Positions 11,625 to 21,967 of a stretch of 64,000 nucleotides of DNA are shown piece after piece. How positions within the stretch are numbered: the stretch's first letter is position 1; each line of letters starts with the position of its first letter. The translations under genes were made by a program, and so were the position numbers. The notes beneath the pieces are model-generated. The model saw nothing but the letters and a program-made list of their open reading frames with translations, did no database searches and had not been told where the DNA came from. This stretch comes from Enterobacteriaceae bacterium LSJC7 (GTDB lineage Bacteria > Pseudomonadota > Gammaproteobacteria > Enterobacterales > Enterobacteriaceae), in contig AMFN01000014.1 in the NCBI GenBank assembly GCA_000302695.1, positions 248,001 to 312,000 of the forward strand, written 5' to 3'.

Positions 11625-12665
11625 TTACTGGTCGGCTTTTGCCAGTTCTTTTACCAGCGGCAGCAGGATGCGCACGGCATCGCGGCTGCGCGTTTCTATC
11701 TGCTCCGGTAGCCATTTATCCAGATACTGCACATTGTCGCGCGGCACGCTGTGCCAGCTTGTTCCCTGCGGGAAGGCCGGGGATTTTGCGCGCTGCTGAT
11801 AGCCGTCTTTGTTCCCCAGTGACCAGTTGGTGGCCTCCACGTTCAGTACCGGGATGCCTGCTTTATCGAACACCTGCGCATCGTTACAGCAGCCGGTGCC
11901 TTTGGGCAGGGCGGGGTTCAGGCCGGGGTTCATGCTGGCCGCAATGCCGTAGTGGCGCGCCAGCCCCAGCGCCCGGTCGCGGGTAAGCTTGCGCACGGCA
12001 ACGGGCGTGGTTTGACCGCTGTTAAAATAGAGCCGCTCACCGGTATACAGGCTGTCGAGGTTAATCACTAGCAGCGTGTTTTTCTTCTCCTGCTCGCTCA
12101 TGCGCTCAAGAATATCGCGTGCGCCGAGCATGCCAAGCTCTTCACCGCTGGTCGCGATAAAACGCAGGCTGTAGTGGGTACGCACCTCTTTAAGCCGCTC
12201 GGCCAGCTCCAGCATCACGCCTACGCCGGAGGCGTTGTCATCAATGCCCTGTAAGGCCAGCCCACCGAGGTTTTTATCGTTATCGCTGTCGCTGAGCGGC
12301 GACCAGGTATCCAGGTGTGACATTATAATAATCTGCTGGGCGCTGCGGCCTTCACGGGCGGCAATCACCATGCTGCCGGTCACGTTCTGCCAGGTTTTCT
12401 CGCCTTCGCGGCTGGTATAGGCATAGCGGCTGTGGAACTGGCGGGTGTCGCTTTGATAGCCCCACTTAAGAAACTGCTGGTGAATGTAATCTGCGGCGAG
12501 CATTTCTGTGGGCGTGCCGGTCATACGGCCGGGAAAAACGGTGGCGATATGTCGTGCCTGGAAACTGGCGGTGGTGCCTGGGGCTGAAGTTTGCGCCAGA
12601 GCAGGACAGACGCCGCACAATCCCAGGGCCAGACACAGGACAGGGCGACGCAGAGCGGGAAACAT
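11625..12665 (-). CDS. iap: Alkaline phosphatase isozyme conversion aminopeptidase
   Basis: Periplasmic M28-family zinc aminopeptidase that trims the N-terminal Arg from alkaline phosphatase. The chosen ATG gives 346 residues, starting MFPALRR and aligning with the E. coli start; longer in-frame starts (12776, 12680) add unmatched residues. An export signal covers about residues 1-25. Zinc-site blocks are SHLDTW, GIDDNASG and SGEELGMLG, then EATNWSLGNKDGY near the end. The ribosome site is weak. Its substrate PhoA is also encoded in this window (52185). It diverges from cysD. Confidence 0.95.
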   Translation of the reverse strand: MFPALRRPVLCLALGLCGVCPALAQTSAPGTTASFQARHIATVFPGRMTGTPTEMLAADYIHQQFLKWGYQSDTRQFHSRYAYTSREGEKTWQNVTGSMVIAAREGRSAQQIIIMSHLDTWSPLSDSDNDKNLGGLALQGIDDNASGVGVMLELAERLKEVRTHYSLRFIATSGEELGMLGARDILERMSEQEKKNTLLVINLDSLYTGERLYFNSGQTTPVAVRKLTRDRALGLARHYGIAASMNPGLNPALPKGTGCCNDAQVFDKAGIPVLNVEATNWSLGNKDGYQQRAKSPAFPQGTSWHSVPRDNVQYLDKWLPEQIETRSRDAVRILLPLVKELAKADQ

Positions 12666-12940
12666 AGCGAGTTCATCCATAAAGCAAAAGAATTGGGCGG
12701 GGCTAGTATGAAACGAGGTGCTCGCGCCCGCAATTTCAATTGTTCCCAAACGCCAGAAAAAATGCGGCTTCAGCACTTTTTTTGCGAAGCTTTTTCAATC
12801 CTTTATTCCTTTGTGGAACTAATCATTCCAATCAGGAATTTCATAAGAGATGAGCGTGAGACGTATAGTCCGAGCATTCGCTTTATTTATTGGCCGATTA
12901 TCAACGCCCGTTGAGAGGCAAATCGGTTTGAGGAAAGATT

Positions 12941-13849
12941 ATGGACCAGAAACGACTCACTCACCTGCGACAGCTTGAGGCGGAAAGTATCCACATCATT
13001 CGCGAAGTAGCGGCAGAATTTTCTAACCCGGTCATGATGTACTCCATCGGCAAGGACTCCTCGGTCATGTTGCATCTGGCACGTAAGGCGTTTTTCCCGG
13101 GAACGCTGCCGTTCCCGCTGCTGCACGTTGATACCGGCTGGAAGTTTCGCGAGATGTACGAATTTCGCGATCGCACGGCGAAAGAGTATGGCTTTGAACT
13201 GCTGGTGCACCGCAACCCGGAAGGCGTGGCGATGGGCATCAACCCCTTTACCCACGGTAGCGCTAAACACACCGATATCATGAAAACCGAGGGCCTGAAG
13301 CAGGCGCTCAATAAATACGGTTTTGATGCCGCCTTTGGCGGGGCGCGCCGCGACGAAGAGAAATCCCGCGCCAAAGAGCGTATTTACTCGTTTCGCGACC
13401 GCTTCCATCGCTGGGACCCGAAAAACCAGCGCCCGGAACTGTGGCATAACTACAACGGCCAGATTAATAAAGGCGAAAGCATACGCGTGTTCCCGCTCAG
13501 CAACTGGACGGAACTGGATATCTGGCAGTACATCTACCTGGAAAACATCGATATTGTGCCGCTGTACCTGGCCGCCGAGCGCCCGGTGCTGGAGCGCGAC
13601 GGTATGCTGATGATGATTGACGACGACCGCATCGATTTGCAGCCGGGTGAAGAGATTAAGCCACGCATGGTGCGCTTTCGTACCCTCGGCTGCTGGCCGC
13701 TCACCGGAGCGGTGGAATCTCACGCGCAGACGCTGCCGGAGATTATCGAAGAGATGCTGGTGTCTACCACCAGCGAACGACAGGGGCGCGTCATTGACCG
13801 CGACCAGTCCGGCTCGATGGAGCTGAAGAAACGCCAGGGTTATTTCTGA
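12941..13849 (+). CDS. cysD: Sulfate adenylyltransferase subunit 2
   Basis: With CysN it makes adenosine 5'-phosphosulfate from ATP and sulfate. The protein is 302 residues, as in E. coli. The PP-loop for ATP is [10 protein letters not shown] (about 34-43), and [15 protein letters not shown] follows near 133-147. It begins the cysDNC operon: cysN starts 11 bases downstream. The 275-base divergent gap to iap must hold its CysB-dependent promoter; the stretch around 12795-12850 resembles the E. coli one, but I cannot mark boxes with confidence. Confidence 0.98.
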   Translation: MDQKRLTHLRQLEAESIHIIREVAAEFSNPVMMYSIGKDSSVMLHLARKAFFPGTLPFPLLHVDTGWKFREMYEFRDRTAKEYGFELLVHRNPEGVAMGINPFTHGSAKHTDIMKTEGLKQALNKYGFDAAFGGARRDEEKSRAKERIYSFRDRFHRWDPKNQRPELWHNYNGQINKGESIRVFPLSNWTELDIWQYIYLENIDIVPLYLAAERPVLERDGMLMMIDDDRIDLQPGEEIKPRMVRFRTLGCWPLTGAVESHAQTLPEIIEEMLVSTTSERQGRVIDRDQSGSMELKKRQGYF

Positions 13850-13860
13850 GGAGCCGCCGG

Positions 13861-15288
13861 ATGAACACCACTATTGCACAACAGATTGCCGACCAGGGCG
13901 GCGTTGAAGCTTATTTGCACGCGCAACAGCACAAAAGCCTGCTGCGTTTTCTGACCTGCGGCAGCGTGGATGATGGCAAAAGCACGCTGATTGGCCGCCT
14001 GCTGCACGACACGCGCCAGATCTACGAAGATCAGCTTTCGTCTTTGCATAATGACAGTAAACGCCACGGCACCCAGGGTGAGAAGATCGATCTCGCGCTG
14101 CTGGTGGACGGCTTACAGGCCGAGCGCGAGCAGGGCATCACCATTGACGTGGCCTACCGCTACTTCTCCACTGAAAAGCGTAAATTCATTATTGCCGACA
14201 CGCCGGGGCATGAGCAGTACACCCGCAACATGGCCACCGGTGCCTCAACCTGCGATCTGGCAATTTTGCTCATTGATGCGCGTAAAGGTGTGCTGGATCA
14301 GACGCGTCGCCACAGCTTTATCTCCACGCTGCTCGGCATTCGCCACCTGGTGGTGGCGGTCAACAAAATGGACCTGGTGGCGTTTTCACAGGAGCGTTTT
14401 GAAGAAATTAAGCAGGAATACCTGAGCTTTGCCGGGCAGTTACCGGGCACGCTCGATATCCGTTTTGTGCCGCTGTCGGCACTTGAAGGCGACAACGTAG
14501 CGACCCAGAGCGCCAGCATGCCGTGGTACAGCGGCCCGACGCTGCTTGAGATGCTGGAAACCGTTGAGATTGTGCGCGAGGTAGAAAACCAGCCGCTGCG
14601 CTTCCCGGTACAGTACGTGAACCGCCCGAACCTGGATTTTCGCGGCTATGCGGGTACGTTGGCCTCCGGCCTGGTGCGCGTGGGCGAGCGGGTAAAAGTA
14701 CTGCCGTCGGGCGTGGAGTCAAGCGTTGCCCGTATTGTCACTTTTGATGGTGATTTGCCACAAGCCGGTGCGGGCGAAGCCGTGACGCTGGTACTTAAAG
14801 ATGAAATCGACATCAGCCGCGGCGACCTGTTGGTCAGCGCTGAGGTTGACGTGCCCGCTGTGCAGAGCGCTGATGTGAACGTGGTATGGATGACCGAGCA
14901 GGCGCTACAGCCGGGGCAGAGTTACGACATTAAACTGGCCGGAAAGAAAACCCGCGCGCGCGTGGATGCCGTCGTTCACCAGGTTGATATCAATACCCTT
15001 GAAAAGCACAGCGCCGACAGCCTGCCGCTTAACGGCATTGGTCTTGTGACGTTGACGTTTGATGAACCGCTGGTGCTCGACCGTTACCAGGACAATCCGG
15101 TAACCGGCGGGCTTATCATTATTGACCGCCTGACAAACGTCACCGTGGGTGCTGGCATGGTGGAGACGCCTAAGGCAGAAAGCCTGAGCCAGGCCTCTGA
15201 GTTCAGTGCTTTTGAGCTGGAACTGAATGCGCTGGTGCGCCGCCACTTCCCGCACTGGAATGCACGCGACCTGCTGGGGAAAAACTGA
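13861..15288 (+). CDS. cysN: Sulfate adenylyltransferase subunit 1 (GTPase)
   Basis: GTPase subunit whose GTP hydrolysis drives sulfate activation by CysD. It is 475 residues and EF-Tu-like. G1 is GSVDDGKST (about 35-43), G3 is DTPGHEQY, and G4 is NKMD. C-terminal beta-barrel domains follow. The stop overlaps the cysC start by one base (TGATG), so the three cys genes are tightly coupled. Confidence 0.99.
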   Translation: MNTTIAQQIADQGGVEAYLHAQQHKSLLRFLTCGSVDDGKSTLIGRLLHDTRQIYEDQLSSLHNDSKRHGTQGEKIDLALLVDGLQAEREQGITIDVAYRYFSTEKRKFIIADTPGHEQYTRNMATGASTCDLAILLIDARKGVLDQTRRHSFISTLLGIRHLVVAVNKMDLVAFSQERFEEIKQEYLSFAGQLPGTLDIRFVPLSALEGDNVATQSASMPWYSGPTLLEMLETVEIVREVENQPLRFPVQYVNRPNLDFRGYAGTLASGLVRVGERVKVLPSGVESSVARIVTFDGDLPQAGAGEAVTLVLKDEIDISRGDLLVSAEVDVPAVQSADVNVVWMTEQALQPGQSYDIKLAGKKTRARVDAVVHQVDINTLEKHSADSLPLNGIGLVTLTFDEPLVLDRYQDNPVTGGLIIIDRLTNVTVGAGMVETPKAESLSQASEFSAFELELNALVRRHFPHWNARDLLGKN

Positions 15289-15893
15289 TGGCAGAGCACG
15301 ACGAGAACGTCGTCTGGCATCCGCACCCGGTCACCCGCGAGGGCCGTGAACAGTTGCACGGCCATCGCGGCGTGGTGCTGTGGTTTACCGGGCTTTCTGG
15401 CTCCGGTAAATCCACGGTGGCCGGGGCGCTGGAAGAGGCGCTGCACGAGGTGGGCGTCAGTACCTATTTGCTTGACGGCGACAACGTGCGCCACGGCCTG
15501 TGCCGCGATTTAGGCTTTAGCGATGACGACCGGCGTGAGAACATCCGCCGCGTGGGTGAGGTGGCAAAGCTGATGGTCGATGCCGGGCTGGTGGTGCTGA
15601 CGGCGTTTATCTCGCCGCATCGCGCCGAGCGCCAGATGGTGCGTGAGCTGGTGGGCGAAGGGCGCTTCATTGAGGTGTTTGTCGATACGCCACTTGCGGT
15701 GTGTGAAGCACGTGACCCGAAAGGGTTGTACAAGAAGGCCCGCGCCGGTGAGTTGCGTAATTTCACCGGTATTGACTCAGCCTATGAAAAACCAGAAAAG
15801 GCTGAAATTCATCTTGATGGCGAACAATTAGTAACAAATTTAACCCGCCAATTGTTAGATCTGTTGCGTCAGGACGATATCATCAAATCCTGA
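15288..15893 (+). CDS. cysC: Adenylylsulfate kinase
   Basis: Phosphorylates APS to PAPS, the substrate of CysH. It is 201 residues, as in E. coli. The P-loop is GLSGSGKST near residue 35. The [16 protein letters not shown] segment binds APS, and [18 protein letters not shown] is the typical lid region. Last gene of cysDNC. ygbE follows after 52 bases. Confidence 0.98.
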   Translation: MAEHDENVVWHPHPVTREGREQLHGHRGVVLWFTGLSGSGKSTVAGALEEALHEVGVSTYLLDGDNVRHGLCRDLGFSDDDRRENIRRVGEVAKLMVDAGLVVLTAFISPHRAERQMVRELVGEGRFIEVFVDTPLAVCEARDPKGLYKKARAGELRNFTGIDSAYEKPEKAEIHLDGEQLVTNLTRQLLDLLRQDDIIKS

Positions 15894-15945
15894 GAGCCGG
15901 GTCAGGCTACCCATTGGCCTGGCCTGTCAGTTTACAGGACTCGTT

Positions 15946-16269
15946 ATGCGCAACAGCTCCCAGCCTTTGCTTACCCAGGCTGACACATTATCTGACACAG
16001 AATATCCCGCCTGGTCATTGCCAGGTGGCGTTATTGGCTTTGTCTCGTGGCTGCTGGCGCTTGGCTTTCCCTTTCTGATGTACGGTTCTAACACCCTGTT
16101 TTTCTTTCTCTATACCTGGCCTTTTTTTCTGGCGCTGATGCCGGTCGCTGTGGTGGTGGGCGTGGCGCTGCATTCGCTGCTGGCACGTCGCCTGCTACTG
16201 AGCTGCATGGCCACGTTACTTAGTGTGGGCGCAATGTTTGGCGTGCTTTTTTTGTGGCTAATGAGCTGA
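15946..16269 (+). CDS. ygbE: DUF3561 inner-membrane protein
   Basis: Small membrane protein of 107 residues with no known role. After a polar N-terminus (1-25) there are about three hydrophobic spans (roughly 27-50, 52-75, 83-106). It sits between cysC and ftsB exactly where E. coli has ygbE, and the N-terminal layout agrees. The ATG follows TTTACAGGACTCGTT. It may be co-transcribed with cysDNC, but no functional link to sulfur is shown. Confidence 0.88.
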   Translation: MRNSSQPLLTQADTLSDTEYPAWSLPGGVIGFVSWLLALGFPFLMYGSNTLFFFLYTWPFFLALMPVAVVVGVALHSLLARRLLLSCMATLLSVGAMFGVLFLWLMS

Positions 16270-16435
16270 CATACTTCAAAGCGTAACAGTCTATGCCCAA
16301 TCATTGCCGCTGGCGCAGGGCGCGCATCCGGGCAGATTCTGTGGTAAATTCTGCCGCACTTCTTGAATATCTCAGAGCCTGATAGAGTCCGATGATGAGT
16401 GATGGAATAATGGCGCCGTTTAATCCGGGGGCAAA

Positions 16436-16747
16436 ATGGGTAAACTAACGCTGCTATTACTGGCTTTATTGGCCTGGCTACAGTATTCACTGTGGTTTGG
16501 TAAAAATGGCGTCCATGATTACACGCGCGTGCGCGAAGATGTTCAGGCGCAACAAGCGACCAACGCCAAACTCAAATCGCGTAACGACCAGCTTTTTGCC
16601 GAAATCGACGACCTGAACGGCGGGATTGAGGCGATTGAAGAGCGTGCGCGCAATGAACTGAGTATGACCAAACCCGGGGAAACGTTCTATCGCCTGGTGC
16701 CGGATTCCTCAAAGCGGAACTGGCGGTCAGGGCAAAATAACCAATAA
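16436..16747 (+). CDS. ftsB: Cell division protein FtsB
   Basis: Bitopic divisome protein that works with FtsL and FtsQ to activate septal peptidoglycan synthesis. It is 103 residues, as in E. coli. One membrane span covers about 4-21, then a periplasmic coiled coil covers about 29-70, with the signature [16 protein letters not shown] just after. It is the first gene of the run ftsB-ispD-ispF-truD-surE-pcm, in the standard enterobacterial order; ispD starts 20 bases later. Confidence 0.98.
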   Translation: MGKLTLLLLALLAWLQYSLWFGKNGVHDYTRVREDVQAQQATNAKLKSRNDQLFAEIDDLNGGIEAIEERARNELSMTKPGETFYRLVPDSSKRNWRSGQNNQ

Positions 16748-16767
16748 CCAGACTCAGGTTCTCACAA

Positions 16768-17478
16768 ATGTCACAAACCGTCAGGGATGTCATCGCTGTG
16801 GTGCCAGCCGCCGGGATTGGCAGCCGCATGCAGGCACAGTGCCCTAAACAATATCTCACCATCGGTGATAAAACGATTCTTGAGCACGCCATTGCGGCGC
16901 TGCTGCGCCATCCGCGTGTGCAAAAGGTGATTGTGGCCGTAAGCCCCGATGACTGCTGGTTTGATACGCTGGCGCTGGCGGCTCTCCCTCAGGTGCAAAA
17001 AGTGACCGGTGGCGCACAGCGCGCCGATTCGGTGCTGGCAGGCCTTAATGCCGCAGGCAATGCCGACTGGGTGCTGGTGCACGATGCCGCCAGGCCTTGT
17101 CTACATCCTGACGATCTCACCCGACTGCTGGCGGTGACTGAACGCAGTCGTGTAGGTGGGATCCTGGCAAGCCCGGTGCACGACACCATGAAGCGCGGTG
17201 AGCCTGCCGCCTCACGCATTGCCCACACCGTCGCGCGCGATGATTTATGGCACGCGCTCACGCCTCAATTTTTCCCGCTTGAACTGCTACGCGACTGCCT
17301 TATCCGCGCGCTGGACGACGGAGCGACCATCACCGATGAAGCCTCGGCGCTGGAATACTGCGGTTTTCACCCTGAGCTGGTGAGCGGGCGAGCAGACAAC
17401 ATTAAAGTCACGCGCCCGGAAGACCTGGCGCTGGCGGCCTTTTACCTTACCCGGTTACAAAAAACGGAGAATAACTGA
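16768..17478 (+). CDS. ispD: 2-C-methyl-D-erythritol 4-phosphate cytidylyltransferase
   Basis: Third step of the MEP isoprenoid pathway: joins CTP and MEP to give CDP-ME. It is 236 residues, as in E. coli. The N-terminal nucleotide-binding loop is [17 protein letters not shown], and VHDAARPC lies near residue 105-112. The stop overlaps the ispF start in TGATG. IspF, acting two steps later, is encoded next. Confidence 0.98.
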   Translation: MSQTVRDVIAVVPAAGIGSRMQAQCPKQYLTIGDKTILEHAIAALLRHPRVQKVIVAVSPDDCWFDTLALAALPQVQKVTGGAQRADSVLAGLNAAGNADWVLVHDAARPCLHPDDLTRLLAVTERSRVGGILASPVHDTMKRGEPAASRIAHTVARDDLWHALTPQFFPLELLRDCLIRALDDGATITDEASALEYCGFHPELVSGRADNIKVTRPEDLALAAFYLTRLQKTENN

Positions 17479-17957
17479 TGCGTATCGGACATGGTTTCGA
17501 CGTTCATGCTTTTGGCGGCGAAGGCCCGATAGTTATCGGTGGCGTACGTGTGCCTTTTGAAAAAGGGCTGCTGGCCCATTCTGACGGCGACGTTGCGCTG
17601 CACGCGCTGACCGATGCCCTGTTGGGCGCTGCGGCGCTGGGGGATATTGGCAAGCTGTTCCCGGACACCGATCCGGCGTTTAAAGGGGCCGACAGCCGCG
17701 CCTTGCTGCGTGAGGCCTGGCGCCGTATTCAGGATAAAGGCTATCGACTCGGCAACGTGGACGTCACTATTATCGCTCAGGCACCAAAAATGGCGCCGCA
17801 TATTGCGCAGATGCGTGTGTTCATTGCCGAGGATCTTGGCTGCCATATGGACGATGTGAACGTGAAAGCGACCACCACCGAGAAGCTCGGCTTTACCGGG
17901 CGCGGCGAAGGGATTGCCGCAGAAGCCGTGGCGCTGCTGTTTAAGGCCCAGGCGTGA
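17478..17957 (+). CDS. ispF: 2-C-methyl-D-erythritol 2,4-cyclodiphosphate synthase
   Basis: Cyclises CDP-ME 2-phosphate in the MEP pathway. It is 159 residues. The metal and substrate signature begins the protein: [10 protein letters not shown] with Asp8 and His10. [17 protein letters not shown] follows near 35-51. The end overlaps the truD start by one base. Also in this window is idi (42721), which acts later in the same pathway. Confidence 0.98.
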   Translation: MRIGHGFDVHAFGGEGPIVIGGVRVPFEKGLLAHSDGDVALHALTDALLGAAALGDIGKLFPDTDPAFKGADSRALLREAWRRIQDKGYRLGNVDVTIIAQAPKMAPHIAQMRVFIAEDLGCHMDDVNVKATTTEKLGFTGRGEGIAAEAVALLFKAQA

Positions 17958-19000
17958 TGGACTGGCAGACGCTGACATGGCTGCACGGCCAACCGCAGGC
18001 GAGTGGCGTGCTGAAGGCCAACCCGGAAGATTTTGTGGTCACCGAAGATTTAGGCTTTGGCCCGGACGGCGACGGTGAGCACCTGCTGGTGCGTATCCTG
18101 AAAAAAGGCTGCAACACCCGCTTTGTGGCCGATGCGCTGGCAAAGTTTTTGAAAGTACACGCCCGCGAAGTTAGTTTTGCCGGGCAGAAAGACAAGCACG
18201 CCGTGGCTGAACAGTGGTTTTGCGTGCGTCTGCCGGGCAAAGAGATGCCGGATTTAAGCCGCTTTGAGCTTGAAGGCTGCCAGGTACAGGAATATGCGCG
18301 CCATCGGCGCAAACTGCGCCTTGGCGCACTGCGCGGCAACCACTTTACACTGGTGCTGCGCGAGGTAACAAAGCGGGAAGAAACAGAGGCGCGTCTTGGC
18401 ACCATTTTGCGCCAGGGCGTGCCAAACTATTTTGGCCTCCAGCGCTTTGGTATTGGGGGCAGTAACCTGAGCCAGGCGCGGGCCTGGGCGCAGAGCGACA
18501 GACCGGTGCGCGAGCGTTCAAAGCGGAGCTTCTGGCTCTCTGCGGCGCGCAGCGCCTTGTTTAACCAGATTGTTAGCGAGCGACTGAAAAAAACGGAATT
18601 TAATCAGGTTGTTGACGGCGATGCGCTACAATTAGCTGGCCGGGGAAGCTGGTTTGTGGCTGAAAGTCATGAACTGACCACATTGCAGCAGCGCGTGGAC
18701 AGCAATGAGCTGATGATTACCGCAGCGCTGCCAGGCAGTGGCGAGTGGGGAACCCAACGCGAGGCGCTGGCGTTTGAACAGCAGACGCTTGCCGATGAGC
18801 CTGATTTGCAGGCGTTGTTGGTGCGCGAGCGCGTGGAGGCAGCACGGCGCGCTATGCTGCTTTATCCTCAGTCGCTCACGTGGAACTGGTGGGACGATGT
18901 CACGCTGGAACTCAACTTCTGGCTGCCGGCAGGCAGCTTTGCTACCAGCGTGGTCCGGGAATTAATCAATACAGGTGACTATGCGAATATTGCTGAGTAA
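17957..19000 (+). CDS. truD: tRNA pseudouridine(13) synthase
   Basis: Makes pseudouridine 13 in tRNA-Glu. From ATG 17957 the product is 347 residues (E. coli 349). A GTG at 17954 is also possible, but ATG 17957 fits the one-base overlap with the ispF stop and sits 6 bases after AGG. The catalytic aspartate is in [10 protein letters not shown] (Asp near residue 79), and [12 protein letters not shown] is the TruD motif II region. The 3' end runs 20 bases into surE. Confidence 0.97.
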   Translation: MDWQTLTWLHGQPQASGVLKANPEDFVVTEDLGFGPDGDGEHLLVRILKKGCNTRFVADALAKFLKVHAREVSFAGQKDKHAVAEQWFCVRLPGKEMPDLSRFELEGCQVQEYARHRRKLRLGALRGNHFTLVLREVTKREETEARLGTILRQGVPNYFGLQRFGIGGSNLSQARAWAQSDRPVRERSKRSFWLSAARSALFNQIVSERLKKTEFNQVVDGDALQLAGRGSWFVAESHELTTLQQRVDSNELMITAALPGSGEWGTQREALAFEQQTLADEPDLQALLVRERVEAARRAMLLYPQSLTWNWWDDVTLELNFWLPAGSFATSVVRELINTGDYANIAE

Positions 19001-19742
19001 CGACGATGGCGTTCATGCGCCAGGCATTCAGACGTTAGCCAAAGCGCTACGTGAGTTCGCCGAGGTGCAGGTAGTTGCTCCCGATCGTAACCGCAGTGGT
19101 GCGTCAAATTCGCTGACGCTGGAATCATCACTGCGCACGTTTGATTACCCTAACGGCGATATTGCCGTACAGATGGGCACGCCGACTGACTGCGTGTATC
19201 TGGGTGTCAACGCGCTGATGCGCCCACGCCCGGACGTGGTGGTTTCTGGCATCAATGCCGGGGCTAATCTGGGTGATGATGTGATTTATTCCGGCACCGT
19301 CGCGGCGGCAATGGAAGGGCGTCATCTGGGATTTCCGGCACTGGCGGTGTCGCTTGACGGGCATGAGCATTACGAAACGGCGGCGGCAGTGACCTGTTCG
19401 GTGCTGCGTGCATTGAGCCGTGAACCGCTGCGTACCGGACGCATTCTGAACATCAACGTGCCGGATCTCCCGCTCAGTGAAATTAAGGGCTGGCGCGTCA
19501 CACGTTGTGGTAGTCGCCACCCAGCCGATCAGGTGATTGCGCAAAAAGATCCGCGTGGCAATACCATTTACTGGATTGGTCCGCCGGGTGAAAAACACGA
19601 CGTTGGCCCGGATACGGATTTCGCCGCCGTTGAACAGGGTTATGTCTCGATTACGCCGCTGCAGGTGGATTTGACCGCCTACAGCGCCCAGGATGTGGTC
19701 AGCACCTGGCTTGAGAAGTCCGGGATGGCGCTTCAATGGTAA
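18981..19742 (+). CDS. surE: 5'/3'-nucleotidase SurE
   Basis: Metal-dependent phosphatase acting on nucleoside monophosphates, with a role in stationary-phase survival. It is 253 residues from ATG 18981, which matches E. coli; an upstream GTG (18975) lies inside the AGGTG ribosome site, so I reject it. The metal site is formed by [12 protein letters not shown] (Asp8, Asp9), Ser39 in NRSGASNS, and Asn in [10 protein letters not shown]. It overlaps truD by 20 bases and pcm by 7. Confidence 0.98.
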   Translation: MRILLSNDDGVHAPGIQTLAKALREFAEVQVVAPDRNRSGASNSLTLESSLRTFDYPNGDIAVQMGTPTDCVYLGVNALMRPRPDVVVSGINAGANLGDDVIYSGTVAAAMEGRHLGFPALAVSLDGHEHYETAAAVTCSVLRALSREPLRTGRILNINVPDLPLSEIKGWRVTRCGSRHPADQVIAQKDPRGNTIYWIGPPGEKHDVGPDTDFAAVEQGYVSITPLQVDLTAYSAQDVVSTWLEKSGMALQW

Positions 19743-20362
19743 GCAGGCGCGTACAAACGCTGCTCGATAAACTGAAAGAGCAGGGCATTCATGATGAGCG
19801 GGTGCTTGAGGCGCTGGCCCATGTGCCGCGCGAAAAGTTTATCGATGAAGCATTTGAACATAAGGCCTGGGAGAACGTGGCGTTGCCGATAGGTTGCGGG
19901 CAAACCATTTCTCAGCCGTACATGGTCGCGCGGATGACCGAATTACTGGAGCTTAACCACGAATCACGGGTGCTGGAAATTGGCACCGGTTCTGGTTACC
20001 AGACGGCGATACTGGCGCACCTGGTGCGCCATGTGTGCTCTGTTGAGCGCATCAAAGGGTTACAGTGGCAGGCGCGCCGTCGCCTGAAACAGCTGGATTT
20101 ACATAATGTTTCAACCCGTCACGGCGATGGCTGGCAGGGCTGGCAGGCTCGCGCCCCGTTTGACGCTATTATTGTGACGGCAGCACCGCCGGAAATCCCA
20201 GCTGCGTTACTGGCGCAGCTTGATGAGGGCGGCATTCTTATTTTGCCAGTCGGTGATGAGCACCAGTTTCTCAAGCGGGTGCGTCGTCGCGGCGGTGAAT
20301 TTATTATCGACACTGTCGAAGCCGTGCGCTTTGTACCCCTTGTGCGAGGGGAGCTGGCCTGA
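19736..20362 (+). CDS. pcm: Protein-L-isoaspartate O-methyltransferase
   Basis: Repairs isoaspartyl damage in aged proteins by SAM-dependent methylation. It is 208 residues, as in E. coli. The SAM-binding motif [12 protein letters not shown] lies at residues 80-91, and [14 protein letters not shown] (about 52-65) is the substrate-binding loop. It starts inside the end of surE, and the pcm-nlpD-rpoS order that follows is standard. Confidence 0.98.
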   Translation: MVSRRVQTLLDKLKEQGIHDERVLEALAHVPREKFIDEAFEHKAWENVALPIGCGQTISQPYMVARMTELLELNHESRVLEIGTGSGYQTAILAHLVRHVCSVERIKGLQWQARRRLKQLDLHNVSTRHGDGWQGWQARAPFDAIIVTAAPPEIPAALLAQLDEGGILILPVGDEHQFLKRVRRRGGEFIIDTVEAVRFVPLVRGELA

Positions 20363-20665
20363 GTCCCGGAAATATCCTGTTTTCTTCAGGACGCCCAGGC
20401 GCAATGATACCTGCGTTGGTGGCGATGCCCGTGAGCAGGCCAGAGTGTTAATGTTGGCAACGATACCGACGTGCTTTGTGTGGCAGGGACGGTAACGAGG
20501 GAATCTGTGGTCGGAATTGCCGATGAAGGATGCATCTGCGCAAGCAGAATCAGGCGGATATGACCGCCGCCCCGTAAGGGGAAGCCAGGGATGGACCAGG
20601 TTGCGCCGTTAGCGTGTCTGTGGCGAAAGCAGAAAGGTAAATCAGTATTCATTCCTGGGGGATCA
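20363..20665 (+). promoter_or_regulatory. pcm-nlpD intergenic region
   Basis: A 303-base gap with no convincing gene. It must hold the nlpD promoters, which also give basal rpoS transcription in E. coli. I could not pick -35/-10 pairs with confidence. An in-frame ATG at 20591 extends nlpD upstream, but the extra 25 residues are not conserved. Confidence 0.4.
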
Positions 20666-21787
20666 ATGAGCGCGGGAAGCCCGAATTTTACATTACGCCG
20701 TTTGGCGGCCTTATCGCTGGTAAGCCTGTGGCTTGCTGGTTGTTCCAGTAATAACGCGCAGGCGCCTATCAGTTCGGTTGGCAGCAGCGGTGCCAGTGCG
20801 GGCAGCGACGGCAGCGGTGGAATGCTGGTAAGCCAGCCGCCGCCCATTCAAAATCAGGCGCAGCAGGTTCCGGTGGCGCAGCCGCAGATTCAGCCTGTGC
20901 AGCCGGTGCAATCACAACCTGTTGCGATGCAGTCACAGCCGGTACAGACCGAAAATGGCCGCATAGTGTATAACCGCAGCTACGGTAATATCCCCAAAGG
21001 CAGCTACACCGGTGGTGATACCTACACCGTCAAGCGTGGCGACACGCTCTTCTATATTGCCTGGATTACTGGCAATGACTTTCGCGACCTTGCACAGCGT
21101 AACAATGTTTCTGAGCCTTACAGCCTGAATGTTGGGCAGACATTGCAGGTTGGCAATGCCTCTGGCGGCACAATTACGGGGGGCAACGCTATTACCCAGG
21201 CAGATGCCGCAGCCCAGGGCGTGAGCACTGCACAAAATTCAAACGCGGTTGTTGCGTCAAAACCGACAATTACGTATTCTGAAGATTCAGGTGAACAGAG
21301 TGCTAATAAAATGTTGCCGGGCAACCAGAGCAGCGGAACAATCGTAGCTCCAGTGACCGCACCGACAGCTAGCACAACCCAAACCACTGCCAGCAGTTCG
21401 TCAACCAGTTCGCCGATTTCCACCTGGCGCTGGCCAACGAGTGGCAATATTATCGAACCTTTTTCTGCTGCCGAAGGTGGCAATAAGGGGATCGATATCG
21501 CAGGATCGAAAGGCCAGGCTATCACCGCGACCGCCGATGGGCGCGTAGTGTATGCAGGCAACGCTCTGCGCGGTTACGGAAATCTGATTATCGTCAAACA
21601 TAATGACGACTACCTGAGTGCCTACGCCCATAACGACACAATGCTGGTCCGGGAACAACAAGAAGTTAAGGCGGGGCAAAAAATCGCTACTATGGGTAGC
21701 ACCGGAACCAGTTCAACACGTTTGCATTTTGAGATTCGTTACAAGGGGAAATCCGTAAACCCGCTGCGCTACTTGCCGCAGCGATAA
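20666..21787 (+). CDS. nlpD: Divisome lipoprotein, activator of amidase AmiC
   Basis: Outer-membrane lipoprotein that activates AmiC for daughter-cell separation. It is 373 residues from ATG 20666 (preceded by GGGGGATCA). The lipobox LAGC gives lipidated Cys26. A Gln/Pro-rich linker (about 55-110) is followed by a LysM domain (about 118-162, [14 protein letters not shown]) and a C-terminal M23-type domain (about 265-370) that lacks the full zinc ligand set, as in E. coli. The main rpoS promoter is expected inside this gene, and its last codons include the sRNA-pairing part of the rpoS leader. Confidence 0.97.
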   Translation: MSAGSPNFTLRRLAALSLVSLWLAGCSSNNAQAPISSVGSSGASAGSDGSGGMLVSQPPPIQNQAQQVPVAQPQIQPVQPVQSQPVAMQSQPVQTENGRIVYNRSYGNIPKGSYTGGDTYTVKRGDTLFYIAWITGNDFRDLAQRNNVSEPYSLNVGQTLQVGNASGGTITGGNAITQADAAAQGVSTAQNSNAVVASKPTITYSEDSGEQSANKMLPGNQSSGTIVAPVTAPTASTTQTTASSSSTSSPISTWRWPTSGNIIEPFSAAEGGNKGIDIAGSKGQAITATADGRVVYAGNALRGYGNLIIVKHNDDYLSAYAHNDTMLVREQQEVKAGQKIATMGSTGTSSTRLHFEIRYKGKSVNPLRYLPQR

Positions 21788-21967
21788 CATCGGCGGAGTA
21801 CCCAATATAATCTTCCCCGTTCAGACCGCACCAGGAAGGCAGCGGAGTGAGTCCTGAGTCTGGCAAACCAGATTCAGGATAAACGACAGCAGCAGGGGTA
21901 TGCTGTGGCCTGAAGGGTGTCGCTTATGTGGGGACTTTGCCCAGGGATCACGGGTAGGAGTCACCTT
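21788..21967 (+). promoter_or_regulatory. Extended rpoS 5' leader
   Basis: This 180-base nlpD-rpoS gap is transcribed as the end of the rpoS leader. Its 3' part (AGGGATCACGGGTAGGAGTC, up to 21963) matches the E. coli ribosome-site region that is sequestered until DsrA, RprA or ArcZ pairs upstream, and the upstream pairing partner is also present within nlpD. As I remember it, the E. coli gap is only about 60 bases. The extra 120 or so bases include an 11-bp hairpin (21853-21863 with 21868-21878, CAAA loop, one G-U pair). Confidence 0.65.

Noticed and set aside
11583-12940. Search for CRISPR repeats near iap
   Set aside because: No direct repeats with regular spacing are present between cysH and cysD.
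20591-20665. Longer N-terminus for nlpD
   Set aside because: The extra 25 residues place the signal peptide internally. ATG 20666 gives a proper lipoprotein signal and matches E. coli.
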